Origin: CBDUXP01 sp965371225 [NCBI: uncultured bacterium]
GTDB taxonomy: Bacteria; Abyssobacteria; SURF-5; CBDUXP01
Length of the DNA: 10,279 bases
Direction: 5' to 3'
Assembly: GCA_965371225.1 (NCBI GenBank)
Contig: CBDUXP010000097.1
Coordinates: 1-10,279 of the forward strand
The position numbers and the translations under genes are program-made. Below, piece after piece: positions 1-5,677 of this stretch. A model generated the notes under the pieces. That model worked only from the letters and a program-made list of their open reading frames with translations, had not been told where the DNA came from and ran no database searches. Position 1 is the stretch's first letter, and every line of letters begins with the position of its first letter.

Positions 1-141
1 CGTGGCGACCAGGTTGACCGGCGCGAAGTAGCGCGCCGCCGCGGAAAAGTAGGTGGCCGACCCCCCCAACGCCCGCTCCCGGCTGCCGAAGGGCGTTTCC
101 ACCGTGTCATACGCTACCGATCCGACAACGAGTACATCCAT
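1..141 (-). CDS. PfkB family carbohydrate/nucleoside kinase, N-terminal part
   Basis: Only the first 47 codons lie in the window; the rest continues past position 1. The translation begins MDVLVVGSVAYDTVETPFG and continues with ALGGSATYFSAAARYF. This is the opening of a ribokinase/PfkB fold: a hydrophobic first strand, a Gly-Ser, a conserved Asp-Thr (residues 12-13), then a Gly-Gly pair (26-27) with a small-residue helix. In the family these parts form the sugar-binding side of the active site, and the enzyme phosphorylates a hydroxymethyl group of a sugar or nucleoside with ATP. The ATP-binding and catalytic DTxGAGD region would be in the missing part, so the substrate cannot be named. The ATG is supported by a strong Shine-Dalgarno, AGGGGAG, five bases upstream. 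The gene is divergent from the LMF-like gene and is probably driven by the candidate promoter at 175-203. Confidence 0.85.
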   Translation of the reverse strand, partial: MDVLVVGSVAYDTVETPFGSRERALGGSATYFSAAARYFAPVNLVAT

Positions 142-174
142 GGTGCTCCCCTGGGCGTGCTGCAAAACCCGCGT

Positions 175-203
175 ATCCTAGCAACCGGCCCCCCCCGCGG
201 CAA
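175..203 (-). promoter_or_regulatory. Candidate sigma70-type promoter of the PfkB kinase gene
   Basis: Read on the minus strand, TTGCCG (198-203, four of six to TTGACA) and TAGGAT (175-180, four of six to TATAAT) are separated by exactly 17 bases. Initiation would fall near 168 and give a leader of about 27 bases that contains the strong AGGGGAG ribosome site. The -35 box sits inside a GC-rich inverted repeat (7-base arms at 193-199 and 207-213, 7-base loop), which could be an operator or simply GC-rich chance pairing. The call rests on sequence match only. Confidence 0.35.
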
Positions 204-217
204 CCGCGCGGGGAACC

Positions 218-386
218 TGAACCGCCAAGCCGCCAAGAACGCCAAGGGCCTCGAACCACCAAGACACGGAGTACACCAAGAGGCAAAACCCAATGGAGTC
301 ATCCGTATTCTTGGTGCCCTTGGTGTCTTGGTGGTCGAGGATTTCTTCTGTGATTCCCTTGGCGCTCTTGGCGGCTTGGCGGTTCA
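218..386. repeat. Palindromic CCAAG-unit repeat element (imperfect inverted repeat)
   Basis: The outer arms 218-248 and 356-386 are reverse complements at 30 of 31 positions, with one A/G difference. An inner pair, about 251-267 with 322-338, matches again, with one extra A on the left. The right arm carries about 15 additional bases (341-355). The centre (about 283-306) is unpaired. Each arm is built from the pentamer CCAAG: at 225, 233, 242, 259 and 276 on the plus strand, and as CTTGG at 310, 319, 327, 358, 367 and 375. That is a period of 8-9 bases. The transcript of either strand could fold into a long hairpin. The element resembles the dispersed CCAAG/CACGGAG-type intergenic repeats I know from several environmental phyla; only one copy is visible here. 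It lies between two divergent promoters. No protein is likely to be made from it. Confidence 0.85.
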
Positions 387-388
387 AT

Positions 389-403
389 TTCGGTAGTACC
401 GAA
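389..403. promoter_or_regulatory. 15-base palindrome, candidate operator before the LMF-like gene
   Basis: TTCGGTA-G-TACCGAA is a perfect 7+1+7 inverted repeat. It begins three bases after the CCAAG element and abuts the -10-like TAGAAT box of the following gene. Its size, symmetry and position suit a dimeric repressor site. It could instead be the outer border of the repeat element. No regulator gene is nearby in the window. Confidence 0.4.
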
Positions 404-409
404 TAGAAT
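404..409 (+). promoter_or_regulatory. Candidate -10 box of the LMF-like gene
   Basis: TAGAAT matches the -10 consensus at five of six positions and lies 11 bases before the ATG at 421. Initiation 6-8 bases downstream would give a transcript with only a few bases of leader. This agrees with the lack of any Shine-Dalgarno in the stretch ATTCCCCCCACGC before the ATG, so the mRNA may be leaderless. There is no convincing -35 at 16-18 bases; the sequence there is the end of the repeat (around GTTCAA, 382-387). Confidence 0.35.
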
Positions 410-420
410 TCCCCCCACGC

Positions 421-1887
421 ATGCTAGACGGTGAGACGCAGAGCGAGCGGGGTGGGAGCCCGACGTCTTACCTAGCGTGCTGGCTCTTTCTGCGCCTGCT
501 GGGTCTCGTCTATCTCTTCGCGTTCGTCTCGTTGTGGGTCCAAATCGACGGGCTCTTGGGCAGCAACGGGATTCTCCCCGTCCAGCCCTATCTGGACCGG
601 GTGGCGGCCTTCTTCGGCCCCGGCCGCTTCTGGGAATGGCCCACGCTCTTCTGGCTGGGCGCGAGCGACGCGGCCCTGCACGCCGTGTGCGCGGCGGGAG
701 CCCTCCTGGCGGTGCTGCTCCTCCTCGGCATCGCCCCCCTGCCGGTGCTCGTGCTGCTGTGGGGATGCTATCTCTCGCTGCTCAACGTGGGTCAGGTCTT
801 CCTCGGGTACCAGTGGGACGTGTTGCTGGTGGAGACCGGCTTCCTCGCCATCTGGCTCGCGCCCCGCTCCGTCCGTCCGCAATTGTTCCCCCGCGCGCAT
901 CCCGCCGCGGCGCCCCTTTTCCTGCTCCACCTGCTGTTGATCAAGGTGATGCTCCTCTCCGGGCTCGTCAAGCTGGGGAGTGGCGACCCGACCTGGCGCG
1001 ACCTGACCGCCATGTCCTACCACTACCTTTCGCAGCCGCTGCCGGCACTGCCGGCGTACTTCGCGCATCACCTCCCCCTGTGGTTCCATCGCTTAGAAAC
1101 CCTGGGGACGTTCCTCATCGAACTGGCGGTGCCCCCACTGATTTTCGCGCCGCGCCGCCTACGGCAGGGGGCCTGTGCGGCGCTGCTCACGCTTCAAGTG
1201 CTCATCGCGGTCACGGGCAACTACGGCTTCTTCAACCTGCTTACCGTCGCGCTGTGCGTACTGTTGCTCGACGACGGAGCACTCGGTCGCTTCACGCCGC
1301 GTGTGGTGCGCGCGCGGCTGGCCGAGGGGGAGCTCCCGGCCCGCCCCCGGCTGGCCGAGCGCCGGACGCTGCTGTCCGGGGCAGCCATCGTGATGGCCAT
1401 CGCCGTCCTGAACGCGGGTGGGTTTCGCACGTTCAACCAATATGGGCTCTTCGCGGTCATGACTACGAGCCGGTCGGAAATCATCGTCGAGGGAAGTTCG
1501 GATGGCCGCACGTGGCGCGCGTATGAGTTCCGCTGGAAACCCGGCGACCTGGCGCGCGCGCCCCGGTGGGTGGCGCCCCACCAGCCGCGGCTGGACTGGC
1601 AGATGTGGTTCGCGGCCCTCGGCACGTACGAGCGCAACGTCTGGCTGCAGCAGTTCATGACGCACCTGCTGCGCGGCACGCCCGAGGTCGTGGCGCTGCT
1701 GGAACACAACCCGTTTCCCGATGCGCCACCCACGTACGTGCGGGCCGAGCTATACGACTATCGGTTCACGAGCCTGCAGGATCGCGGCGCCGGCGCCGGC
1801 TGGTGGACCCGGACGTACCTCGGGCCCTACAGCCCGGTCCTGTCTCGGCTCGGCGCCACCGGTGCGGACGTGGGTTGGGCGCAATGA
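421..1887 (+). CDS. Lipase maturation factor family membrane protein
   Basis: 488 residues. It has a short cytoplasmic N-terminus and about eight hydrophobic segments, roughly at residues 19-41, 84-104, 105-122, 131-147, 165-184, 226-244, 251-284 (probably two) and 317-333. A soluble C-terminal domain follows (about 334-488). Features of the lipase maturation factor (LMF1/LMF2) family are visible: FLGYQWDVLLVETGF (residues 127-141), the NYGFFNLLT motif (267-275), NQYGLFAVMTTSR (339-351), then a tail with EGSSDGRTWRAYEFRWKPG (357-375) and HQPRLDWQMWFAALG (387-401). In animals LMF1 is an ER membrane protein needed for folding of lipoprotein lipase. The bacterial role is not known and no lipase gene is adjacent. 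The tail probably faces the periplasm. The ATG has no ribosome site, but no better in-frame start lies before the first membrane segment. The gene converges on folC. Confidence 0.9.
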   Translation: MLDGETQSERGGSPTSYLACWLFLRLLGLVYLFAFVSLWVQIDGLLGSNGILPVQPYLDRVAAFFGPGRFWEWPTLFWLGASDAALHAVCAAGALLAVLLLLGIAPLPVLVLLWGCYLSLLNVGQVFLGYQWDVLLVETGFLAIWLAPRSVRPQLFPRAHPAAAPLFLLHLLLIKVMLLSGLVKLGSGDPTWRDLTAMSYHYLSQPLPALPAYFAHHLPLWFHRLETLGTFLIELAVPPLIFAPRRLRQGACAALLTLQVLIAVTGNYGFFNLLTVALCVLLLDDGALGRFTPRVVRARLAEGELPARPRLAERRTLLSGAAIVMAIAVLNAGGFRTFNQYGLFAVMTTSRSEIIVEGSSDGRTWRAYEFRWKPGDLARAPRWVAPHQPRLDWQMWFAALGTYERNVWLQQFMTHLLRGTPEVVALLEHNPFPDAPPTYVRAELYDYRFTSLQDRGAGAGWWTRTYLGPYSPVLSRLGATGADVGWAQ

Positions 1888-1890
1888 ATC

Positions 1891-1932
1891 GCCCGGCCGG
1901 ACATGTTCGCCTGCTACGCGACCGGCCGGCGC
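1891..1932. terminator. Possible bidirectional hairpin between convergent LMF-like gene and folC
   Basis: CCGGCCGG at 1893-1900 pairs with CCGGCCGG at 1922-1929, extended by two more pairs (1891-1892 with 1931-1932) across a one-base bulge. The loop is 21 bases. The structure starts four bases after the LMF-like stop codon and includes the folC stop codon (1914-1916) in its loop. Both genes could end here, but there is no T-tract on either strand, so it is not a classical intrinsic terminator. CCGGCCGG is self-complementary and common in GC-rich DNA. Confidence 0.3.
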
Positions 1933-3203
1933 TGGAGCGAGGCGTGTGCTTCCGCGTAATTCATGATCGACCCGACCACGAAGGCGGGGCGGTCCGGCGC
2001 CACCTGGCCCGCGCGCTCGAGCGCCGCGTCGATGCGGGGGGCGACGATCACCTCAGGAAAGTGGGTGCGTGCGACTTCCGCCAGGGCGTCGGGCTTGAGG
2101 GCGCGCGGATGGTCCGCCGCCGTGACGACGACTTGCGGCCCCAGGGGCGCCAGCGCGCGGCAGATCCCGTCGCCGTCCTTGTCCGCTAGCACAGCCAACA
2201 CGGGCAGCGCCCCTGCCGGGCACTCCTGCACCGCGGTCGCCACCGCCGCGGCGGTGGCTGCCGGGTTGTGCGCCGCATCAAAGAGCACGGGTGGCGATTC
2301 ACTGAGCCATTCCATGCGCCCCGGCCACCGAAGCCGCTCCAGGCCCGCGGCGAGCGCCGGCGCCTTCAGGTTCCAGCCCTGCCGGATGAGGTCGTGCGCG
2401 ATGGCGAGCGCGCACGCCGCGTTCTCGGCCTGCCAGGCCCCGCGCAGGGGCAAGCGGAACGGGAAATCGGCATAGCCCCTCCCCCACCACGTGGCGGTTT
2501 GCCACCCATCGTCAAAGGGCGTGGGCGCCTCACGCAGCCCAAAATCCTCACCCGACACGAGCAGGGGCGCGCCTGCGGCCGTGGCGACCTGGCGAATGCG
2601 TTCCAGGCTCTCGGGCGCCATGAGGCCGCACACCACGGGCACCCCGGGCTTGATGATGCCGGCTTTCTCCCCGGCAATATCCGTCAGGGATTCGCCCAGG
2701 TGGCGCGTGTGGTCGTGGGCAATCGTGGTGACGCACGTGATGGCCGGCTCCACCACGTTCGTGGCATCGAGGCGGCCGCCGAGTCCCACCTCGTACACGG
2801 CCGCGTCCACGAACCGCGCTTTAAAGATGTGAAACGCGGCCGCGGTGAGCACTTCGAAGTACGTGAGCTTCGTTCCGGCTTCGGCAGCCGCCCGGTCCAC
2901 GGCGTCGAGCGCGCGCCACAGGGCGGCCTCGGTCACTGGCACGTTGTCCACCGTAATGCGCTCGGTCACGCGGGACAGGTGCGGCGAGGTGTAGCACCCG
3001 GTGGGATAATTGGCCGCGCGGAGAATGGCGGCGATGGCGGCGGCGACCGAGCCCTTCCCGTTCGTGCCAGCGACGTGGATCGCCGGCGCGCACCGTTCCG
3101 GGTGGCCCAGCGCGGCGCACACCCCGCGCATGTTCTCCAAGCCCAGCTTGATGCCGAACTGGCTGTGGCGGTCCAACCGCTCCGAGAGCGTCTGGTCGGG
3201 CAT
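1914..3203 (-). CDS. folC: Bifunctional folylpolyglutamate synthase / dihydrofolate synthase
   Basis: 429 residues, normal for FolC, a Mur-ligase-fold cytoplasmic enzyme. It adds L-glutamate to dihydropteroate and then further glutamates to reduced folates, using ATP. Motifs in order: P-loop HVAGTNGKGS (residues 43-52), YTSPHL loop (71-76), YFEVLTAAAF (115-124), EVGLGGRLDATN (138-149), HDHTRHLG (163-170) with a Mg-ligand His, GEKAGIIKPG (178-187) with the lysine that is carbamylated in the family, and DAAHNP (309-314) of the ligase C-terminal domain. The usual C-terminal GSLYLVG motif reads GSIMNYAEA (411-419), a mild divergence. Whether it keeps both activities cannot be told from sequence. 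ATG start, with GAGG four bases upstream. It follows the zinc-ribbon gene by 6 bases and is surely co-transcribed with it. Confidence 0.97.
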   Translation of the reverse strand: MPDQTLSERLDRHSQFGIKLGLENMRGVCAALGHPERCAPAIHVAGTNGKGSVAAAIAAILRAANYPTGCYTSPHLSRVTERITVDNVPVTEAALWRALDAVDRAAAEAGTKLTYFEVLTAAAFHIFKARFVDAAVYEVGLGGRLDATNVVEPAITCVTTIAHDHTRHLGESLTDIAGEKAGIIKPGVPVVCGLMAPESLERIRQVATAAGAPLLVSGEDFGLREAPTPFDDGWQTATWWGRGYADFPFRLPLRGAWQAENAACALAIAHDLIRQGWNLKAPALAAGLERLRWPGRMEWLSESPPVLFDAAHNPAATAAAVATAVQECPAGALPVLAVLADKDGDGICRALAPLGPQVVVTAADHPRALKPDALAEVARTHFPEVIVAPRIDAALERAGQVAPDRPAFVVGSIMNYAEAHASLQRRPVA

Positions 3204-3209
3204 CCGGCC

Positions 3210-3953
3210 TCAGGCCGTGGCGGATTCGGCGGCCTGTTCGTCGTAGAACAGCAGGCGGCCGCAACTGCTACAGGGCACGAGCGCGCCGCCCATGATTTCG
3301 TTGATCTCCTGCGGGGTGAGCGCGAGGTGGCAGCCGCCGCAGACGCCGTGGCCCAGATCCAGTGGCGCGAGTGCCTCGCCGCCGCGGCGGCTCCGGACGC
3401 GGTCGTACCGAACCATCAGATTGGGATCCACCTCCGCGGCAAGGCCGTCCCGTTCGGTGCGGATGGTCTGAATCTGCCCTTCCAGTTCGGCGAGTTCGGC
3501 ATTGAGCCGGGTCTCGTTCTCGGCGATCTTTGCGAGTTCGGCCTGAATCGCGTCCTCTTGCGCTTGCAACTCCGCGTCGACGGATTCCTGATCCCCCATG
3601 GCGCTCAACACGATATCCTCGATATTCCGGATCTCGTTGTTGACTCCCTCGAGTTCCTCCAGCAGCGCCCGGTACTCGCGATTCGTTTTGATGAGCATGA
3701 GTTGCTGGTTGTACTTCTCGCGCTTCTGTTGGCGGGCGGCGATTTCCGCTTCGAACTTGCGCTGCTTCAACTCCAAGTCTTCCCGCTGGCGCAAAAACAT
3801 GGCCTTGTCGAATTCCCGGGCTTGGATTGTGTCGTGCCACTTGGCGATCTGCTGGGGGATGGCGTCGGCCTGGACCTGCAGGCCGTCCATGCGCAGGTCC
3901 AGCGCCTGGACGCGCCGGAGCAAGCTGCCGTTTTGGGTATTGTCCGCTGCCAC
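3210..3953 (-). CDS. Coiled-coil C4 zinc-ribbon protein (COG1579 / FlgZ-CdsZ type)
   Basis: 247 residues. Residues about 10-175 are charged, heptad-like and free of Gly/Pro breaks, as expected of a long antiparallel coiled coil. Within it lies KTNREYRALLEEL (89-101), the conserved KTNxEYxAL signature of the family. The C-terminus carries a four-cysteine zinc ribbon, CGGC at 205-208 and CSSC at 228-231, with the typical HLALTPQEINEI between. Relatives include Helicobacter HP0958/FlgZ, a flagellar sigma-54 and mRNA partner, and chlamydial CdsZ of type III secretion. Most homologues, including those in non-motile species, have no proven job, and nothing here points to flagella or secretion. A nucleic-acid or protein-chaperone role is inference. 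The start is GTG: an in-frame TAA sits three codons upstream, and the coding pattern extends to this codon. First gene of a two-gene unit with folC. Confidence 0.93.
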   Translation of the reverse strand: MAADNTQNGSLLRRVQALDLRMDGLQVQADAIPQQIAKWHDTIQAREFDKAMFLRQREDLELKQRKFEAEIAARQQKREKYNQQLMLIKTNREYRALLEELEGVNNEIRNIEDIVLSAMGDQESVDAELQAQEDAIQAELAKIAENETRLNAELAELEGQIQTIRTERDGLAAEVDPNLMVRYDRVRSRRGGEALAPLDLGHGVCGGCHLALTPQEINEIMGGALVPCSSCGRLLFYDEQAAESATA

Positions 3954-3971
3954 GTGCTCTTAAGGTACGCG

Positions 3972-4004
3972 GGCCGGCGCGACCCCGCGGGGGTTCGGCC
4001 GGCC
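3972..4004. other. GC-rich hairpin upstream of the zinc-ribbon gene
   Basis: GGCCGGC (3972-3978) pairs with GCCGGCC (3998-4004), and inside it GACCCC (3981-3986) pairs with GGGGTTC (3990-3996, one bulge) around a 3-base loop. If transcription starts at the candidate -10 box at 4036-4041, this hairpin is in the leader of the zinc-ribbon/folC transcript. It could also be part of read-through termination from ilvC. No T-run follows on the minus strand. Confidence 0.3.
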
Positions 4005-4035
4005 GCGGCCCGGTGCCTGGGCACAAGGCGCGGCA

Positions 4036-4041
4036 AGTATA
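4036..4041 (-). promoter_or_regulatory. Candidate -10 box for the zinc-ribbon/folC unit
   Basis: The minus strand reads TATACT here, five of six to TATAAT, in an otherwise very GC-rich gap. Transcription would start near 4029, leaving a leader of about 75 bases before the GTG at 3953. The expected -35 position 17 bases upstream reads CCCACC and does not fit, so the call rests on the -10 alone. Confidence 0.3.
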
Positions 4042-4063
4042 CCCGATGCGTCGCGCGCGGTGG

Positions 4064-4084
4064 GCCGCCCGGGACCGGGGCGGC
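4064..4084 (-). terminator. Possible terminator hairpin after ilvC
   Basis: GCCGCCCGG (4064-4072) pairs with CCGGGGCGGC (4075-4084) with one bulged G and a 2-base loop, a very stable stem. It lies about 46 bases past the ilvC stop on the minus strand and upstream of the candidate -10 box of the next unit, so it is in the right place to end the glmU-ilvC transcript. The sequence after it (CCACCGCGCG) has no T-tract, so factor-dependent ending or a non-classical terminator would be needed. Confidence 0.35.
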
Positions 4085-4130
4085 TGGCTTGCTGCGCTGG
4101 GGTCCCTGGGCGTTGCATCCGCACCGTGTC

Positions 4131-5132
4131 CTAGTGGTCTTCCTGGGGGAGCCAGGGCATCATCTTTCGGAGCGCCTGGCCGACTACTTCAATTTTGTGC
4201 GTGCGGTCCGCCTCCCGCAATCGGTTGAAGTTGGGCCCTCCCGCCTCCACTTCGGCGAACCACTCATCGGCAAAGTCGCCGGACTGGATCGCGCGCAGCG
4301 TGTCCTGCATGACCGCGCGGGTCTCTTGGCCGATGACCTGGGGTCCGCGCGTGAGCCCGCCGTACTCCGCCGTGTCGCTCACGGAATGCCACATGCGGGT
4401 CAATCCGCCCTGGTAGAACAGGTCGACGATGAGCTTGACTTCGTGCATGCACTCGAAGAAGGCCACTTCGGGTTGGTAGCCCGCGTCCACCAGCGTCTCG
4501 AAAGCGGCCTTCATCAGACTGGTGACGCCCCCACAGAGGACGGTCTGCTCGCCGAACAGGTCCGTTTCGGTCTCTTCCTTGAAGGTGGTTTCCAGCACGC
4601 CGGCCCGGGCGCCGCCGATCCCCAGCGCGTAGGCCAACGCCACGTCTTTGACGGTGCCCGTCGCGTCCTGCTGGATGGCCAGCAGGCAGGGCACGCCACC
4701 GCCGCCCGCGTACTCCGAGCGGACCAGGTGGCCGGGCCCCTTGGGCGCGATCATGAAGCAGTCCACGCCGTCGGGGACTTGAATGCGCCCGTAGTGAATG
4801 CAGAGCCCGTGGGCGAAGGCGACGGCGTTCCCCGGGGCCAGGTTCGGTTCGACATCGCGGCCGAAGAGCTGCGGCTGCAGCGTGTCCGGCGCGAGAATCA
4901 TGATGACGTCGGCCGCCTTGGCCGCGTCGGCCGTGTCAAGGACGGTCAGCCCGTCGGCTTCGACGGTCGCCCGGCTGGTGCTCCCCGCGCGCAGCCCCAC
5001 GACCACCTTGATGCCCGAGTCGTGCAGGTTCAGCGCGTGCGCGTGGCCTTGGCTCCCGTAGCCGATGATGGCGACGGTTTTGTCCTTGAGGTGGCTGAGG
5101 TCCGCGTCTTTTTCGTAATAGATCGTGGCCAT
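4131..5132 (-). CDS. ilvC: Ketol-acid reductoisomerase, class I
   Basis: 333 residues, the length of short class I enzymes. It converts 2-acetolactate and 2-aceto-2-hydroxybutyrate to the dihydroxy acids of valine and isoleucine synthesis, using NAD(P)H and Mg. The Rossmann motif is [13 protein letters not shown] (residues 24-36). The following loop VGLRAGSTS (45-53) has an Arg and two Ser of the kind that hold the NADP phosphate, so NADPH use is likely. Active-site residues are present: AHG His108, PKGPGH with Lys131, DLFGE with Asp191 and Glu195, FFECMHE with Glu227 and Glu231, and Ser252 in [10 protein letters not shown]. Its ATG overlaps the ilvN stop by one base (TGATG) and is preceded by GAGGAA at 5136-5141, so it is translationally coupled to ilvN. 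It is the last gene of the long unit. Confidence 0.98.
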   Translation of the reverse strand: MATIYYEKDADLSHLKDKTVAIIGYGSQGHAHALNLHDSGIKVVVGLRAGSTSRATVEADGLTVLDTADAAKAADVIMILAPDTLQPQLFGRDVEPNLAPGNAVAFAHGLCIHYGRIQVPDGVDCFMIAPKGPGHLVRSEYAGGGGVPCLLAIQQDATGTVKDVALAYALGIGGARAGVLETTFKEETETDLFGEQTVLCGGVTSLMKAAFETLVDAGYQPEVAFFECMHEVKLIVDLFYQGGLTRMWHSVSDTAEYGGLTRGPQVIGQETRAVMQDTLRAIQSGDFADEWFAEVEAGGPNFNRLREADRTHKIEVVGQALRKMMPWLPQEDH

Positions 5133-5677
5133 CAGTTCCTCGCTATTTCTAAGCTTTCGGGCAGTGGCGGGATTTTCGCCGCCGGTTTCGCGCCGCGGGA
5201 CAGGGCCACCTTGCCGCTGCGCGCGACTTCGACGATGCCGAATTCGGCGAGCAAGTCCAGCATCGCGGTAATCTTCCCATCGTCCCCGGTCAGCTCGACG
5301 GTGACGGCGTCGCGACTCACGTCGATGATCTTGGCGCGGAAGATGTCGACCATCTGCATAATCTCGGACCGGCTCTCGTAGGGGGCCCGCACCTTGATCA
5401 GGGCTAACTCACGCTCCACGTGGGGCTGCGTGGTCAGGTCCACGACCTTGATCGTGTCGATGAGTTTGTTGAGCTGCTTTTTGACCTGGTCGAGGATTTG
5501 TTCGTCTCCCCCGACTACAAGGGTGATCCGCGAGACGGAGGCGTCATCCGTCGGCCCGACCGACAGACTCTGGATATTGAAGCCGCGGGCGGAGAACAGG
5601 CCGGAGATGCGGGCGAGCACGCCGAACCGGTTCTCGACCAGCACGGAGATGATGTGGATGGGCGGGAGGCCGGGCAT
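5132..5677 (-). CDS. ilvN: Acetohydroxyacid synthase small (regulatory) subunit
   Basis: 181 residues, normal for the long bacterial AHAS regulatory subunit. The N-terminal ACT domain (about 8-80) opens with [19 protein letters not shown], followed by [11 protein letters not shown] (31-41). A second conserved domain (about 85-165) contains ELALIKV and [10 protein letters not shown]. In the family this subunit activates IlvB and makes it sensitive to valine; effector binding cannot be confirmed here. The reading frame is open for 34 more codons upstream, but those are inside ilvB, are rich in Arg/Gly and do not resemble the family. The ATG at 5677 begins [17 protein letters not shown], directly before the ACT strand, and overlaps the ilvB stop by one base (TGATG). 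The upstream ribosome site (AGGGAC, 5687-5692) is weak, so coupling to ilvB is likely. Confidence 0.97.
   Translation of the reverse strand: MPGLPPIHIISVLVENRFGVLARISGLFSARGFNIQSLSVGPTDDASVSRITLVVGGDEQILDQVKKQLNKLIDTIKVVDLTTQPHVERELALIKVRAPYESRSEIMQMVDIFRAKIIDVSRDAVTVELTGDDGKITAMLDLLAEFGIVEVARSGKVALSRGAKPAAKIPPLPESLEIARN

Noticed and set aside
218-386. CRISPR-like repeat array
   Set aside because: The units are 8-9 bases with no unique spacers, arranged as an inverted repeat rather than direct repeats, and no cas genes are present.
157-396. Short reading frames on both strands with NRQAAK(N/S)AKG-like peptides
   Set aside because: They are translations of the inverted CCAAG repeat. Both strands give the same peptide because the DNA is palindromic, and there is no ribosome site or family match.
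1884-2189. Plus-strand frame starting with an ATGA overlap on the LMF-like stop codon
   Set aside because: It looks like a coupled downstream gene, but the translation is Arg-rich and featureless and lies wholly antisense to the conserved C-terminus of folC.
4013-4024. Short hairpin GTGCC-TG-GGCAC
   Set aside because: The five-base stem with a tiny loop is too short to mean much in this base composition.
3954-4130. tRNA, riboswitch or small gene in the 177-base gap
   Set aside because: No cloverleaf, T-box or other known riboswitch core is visible, and no frame has a start with a ribosome site. Only GC hairpins and a possible -10 box are seen.
2268-5381. Very long plus-strand open frame (about 1037 codons)
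   Set aside because: It is antisense to folC, the zinc-ribbon gene and ilvC, crosses their boundaries and has no recognisable domain. GC-rich third-position bias opens such frames opposite real genes.
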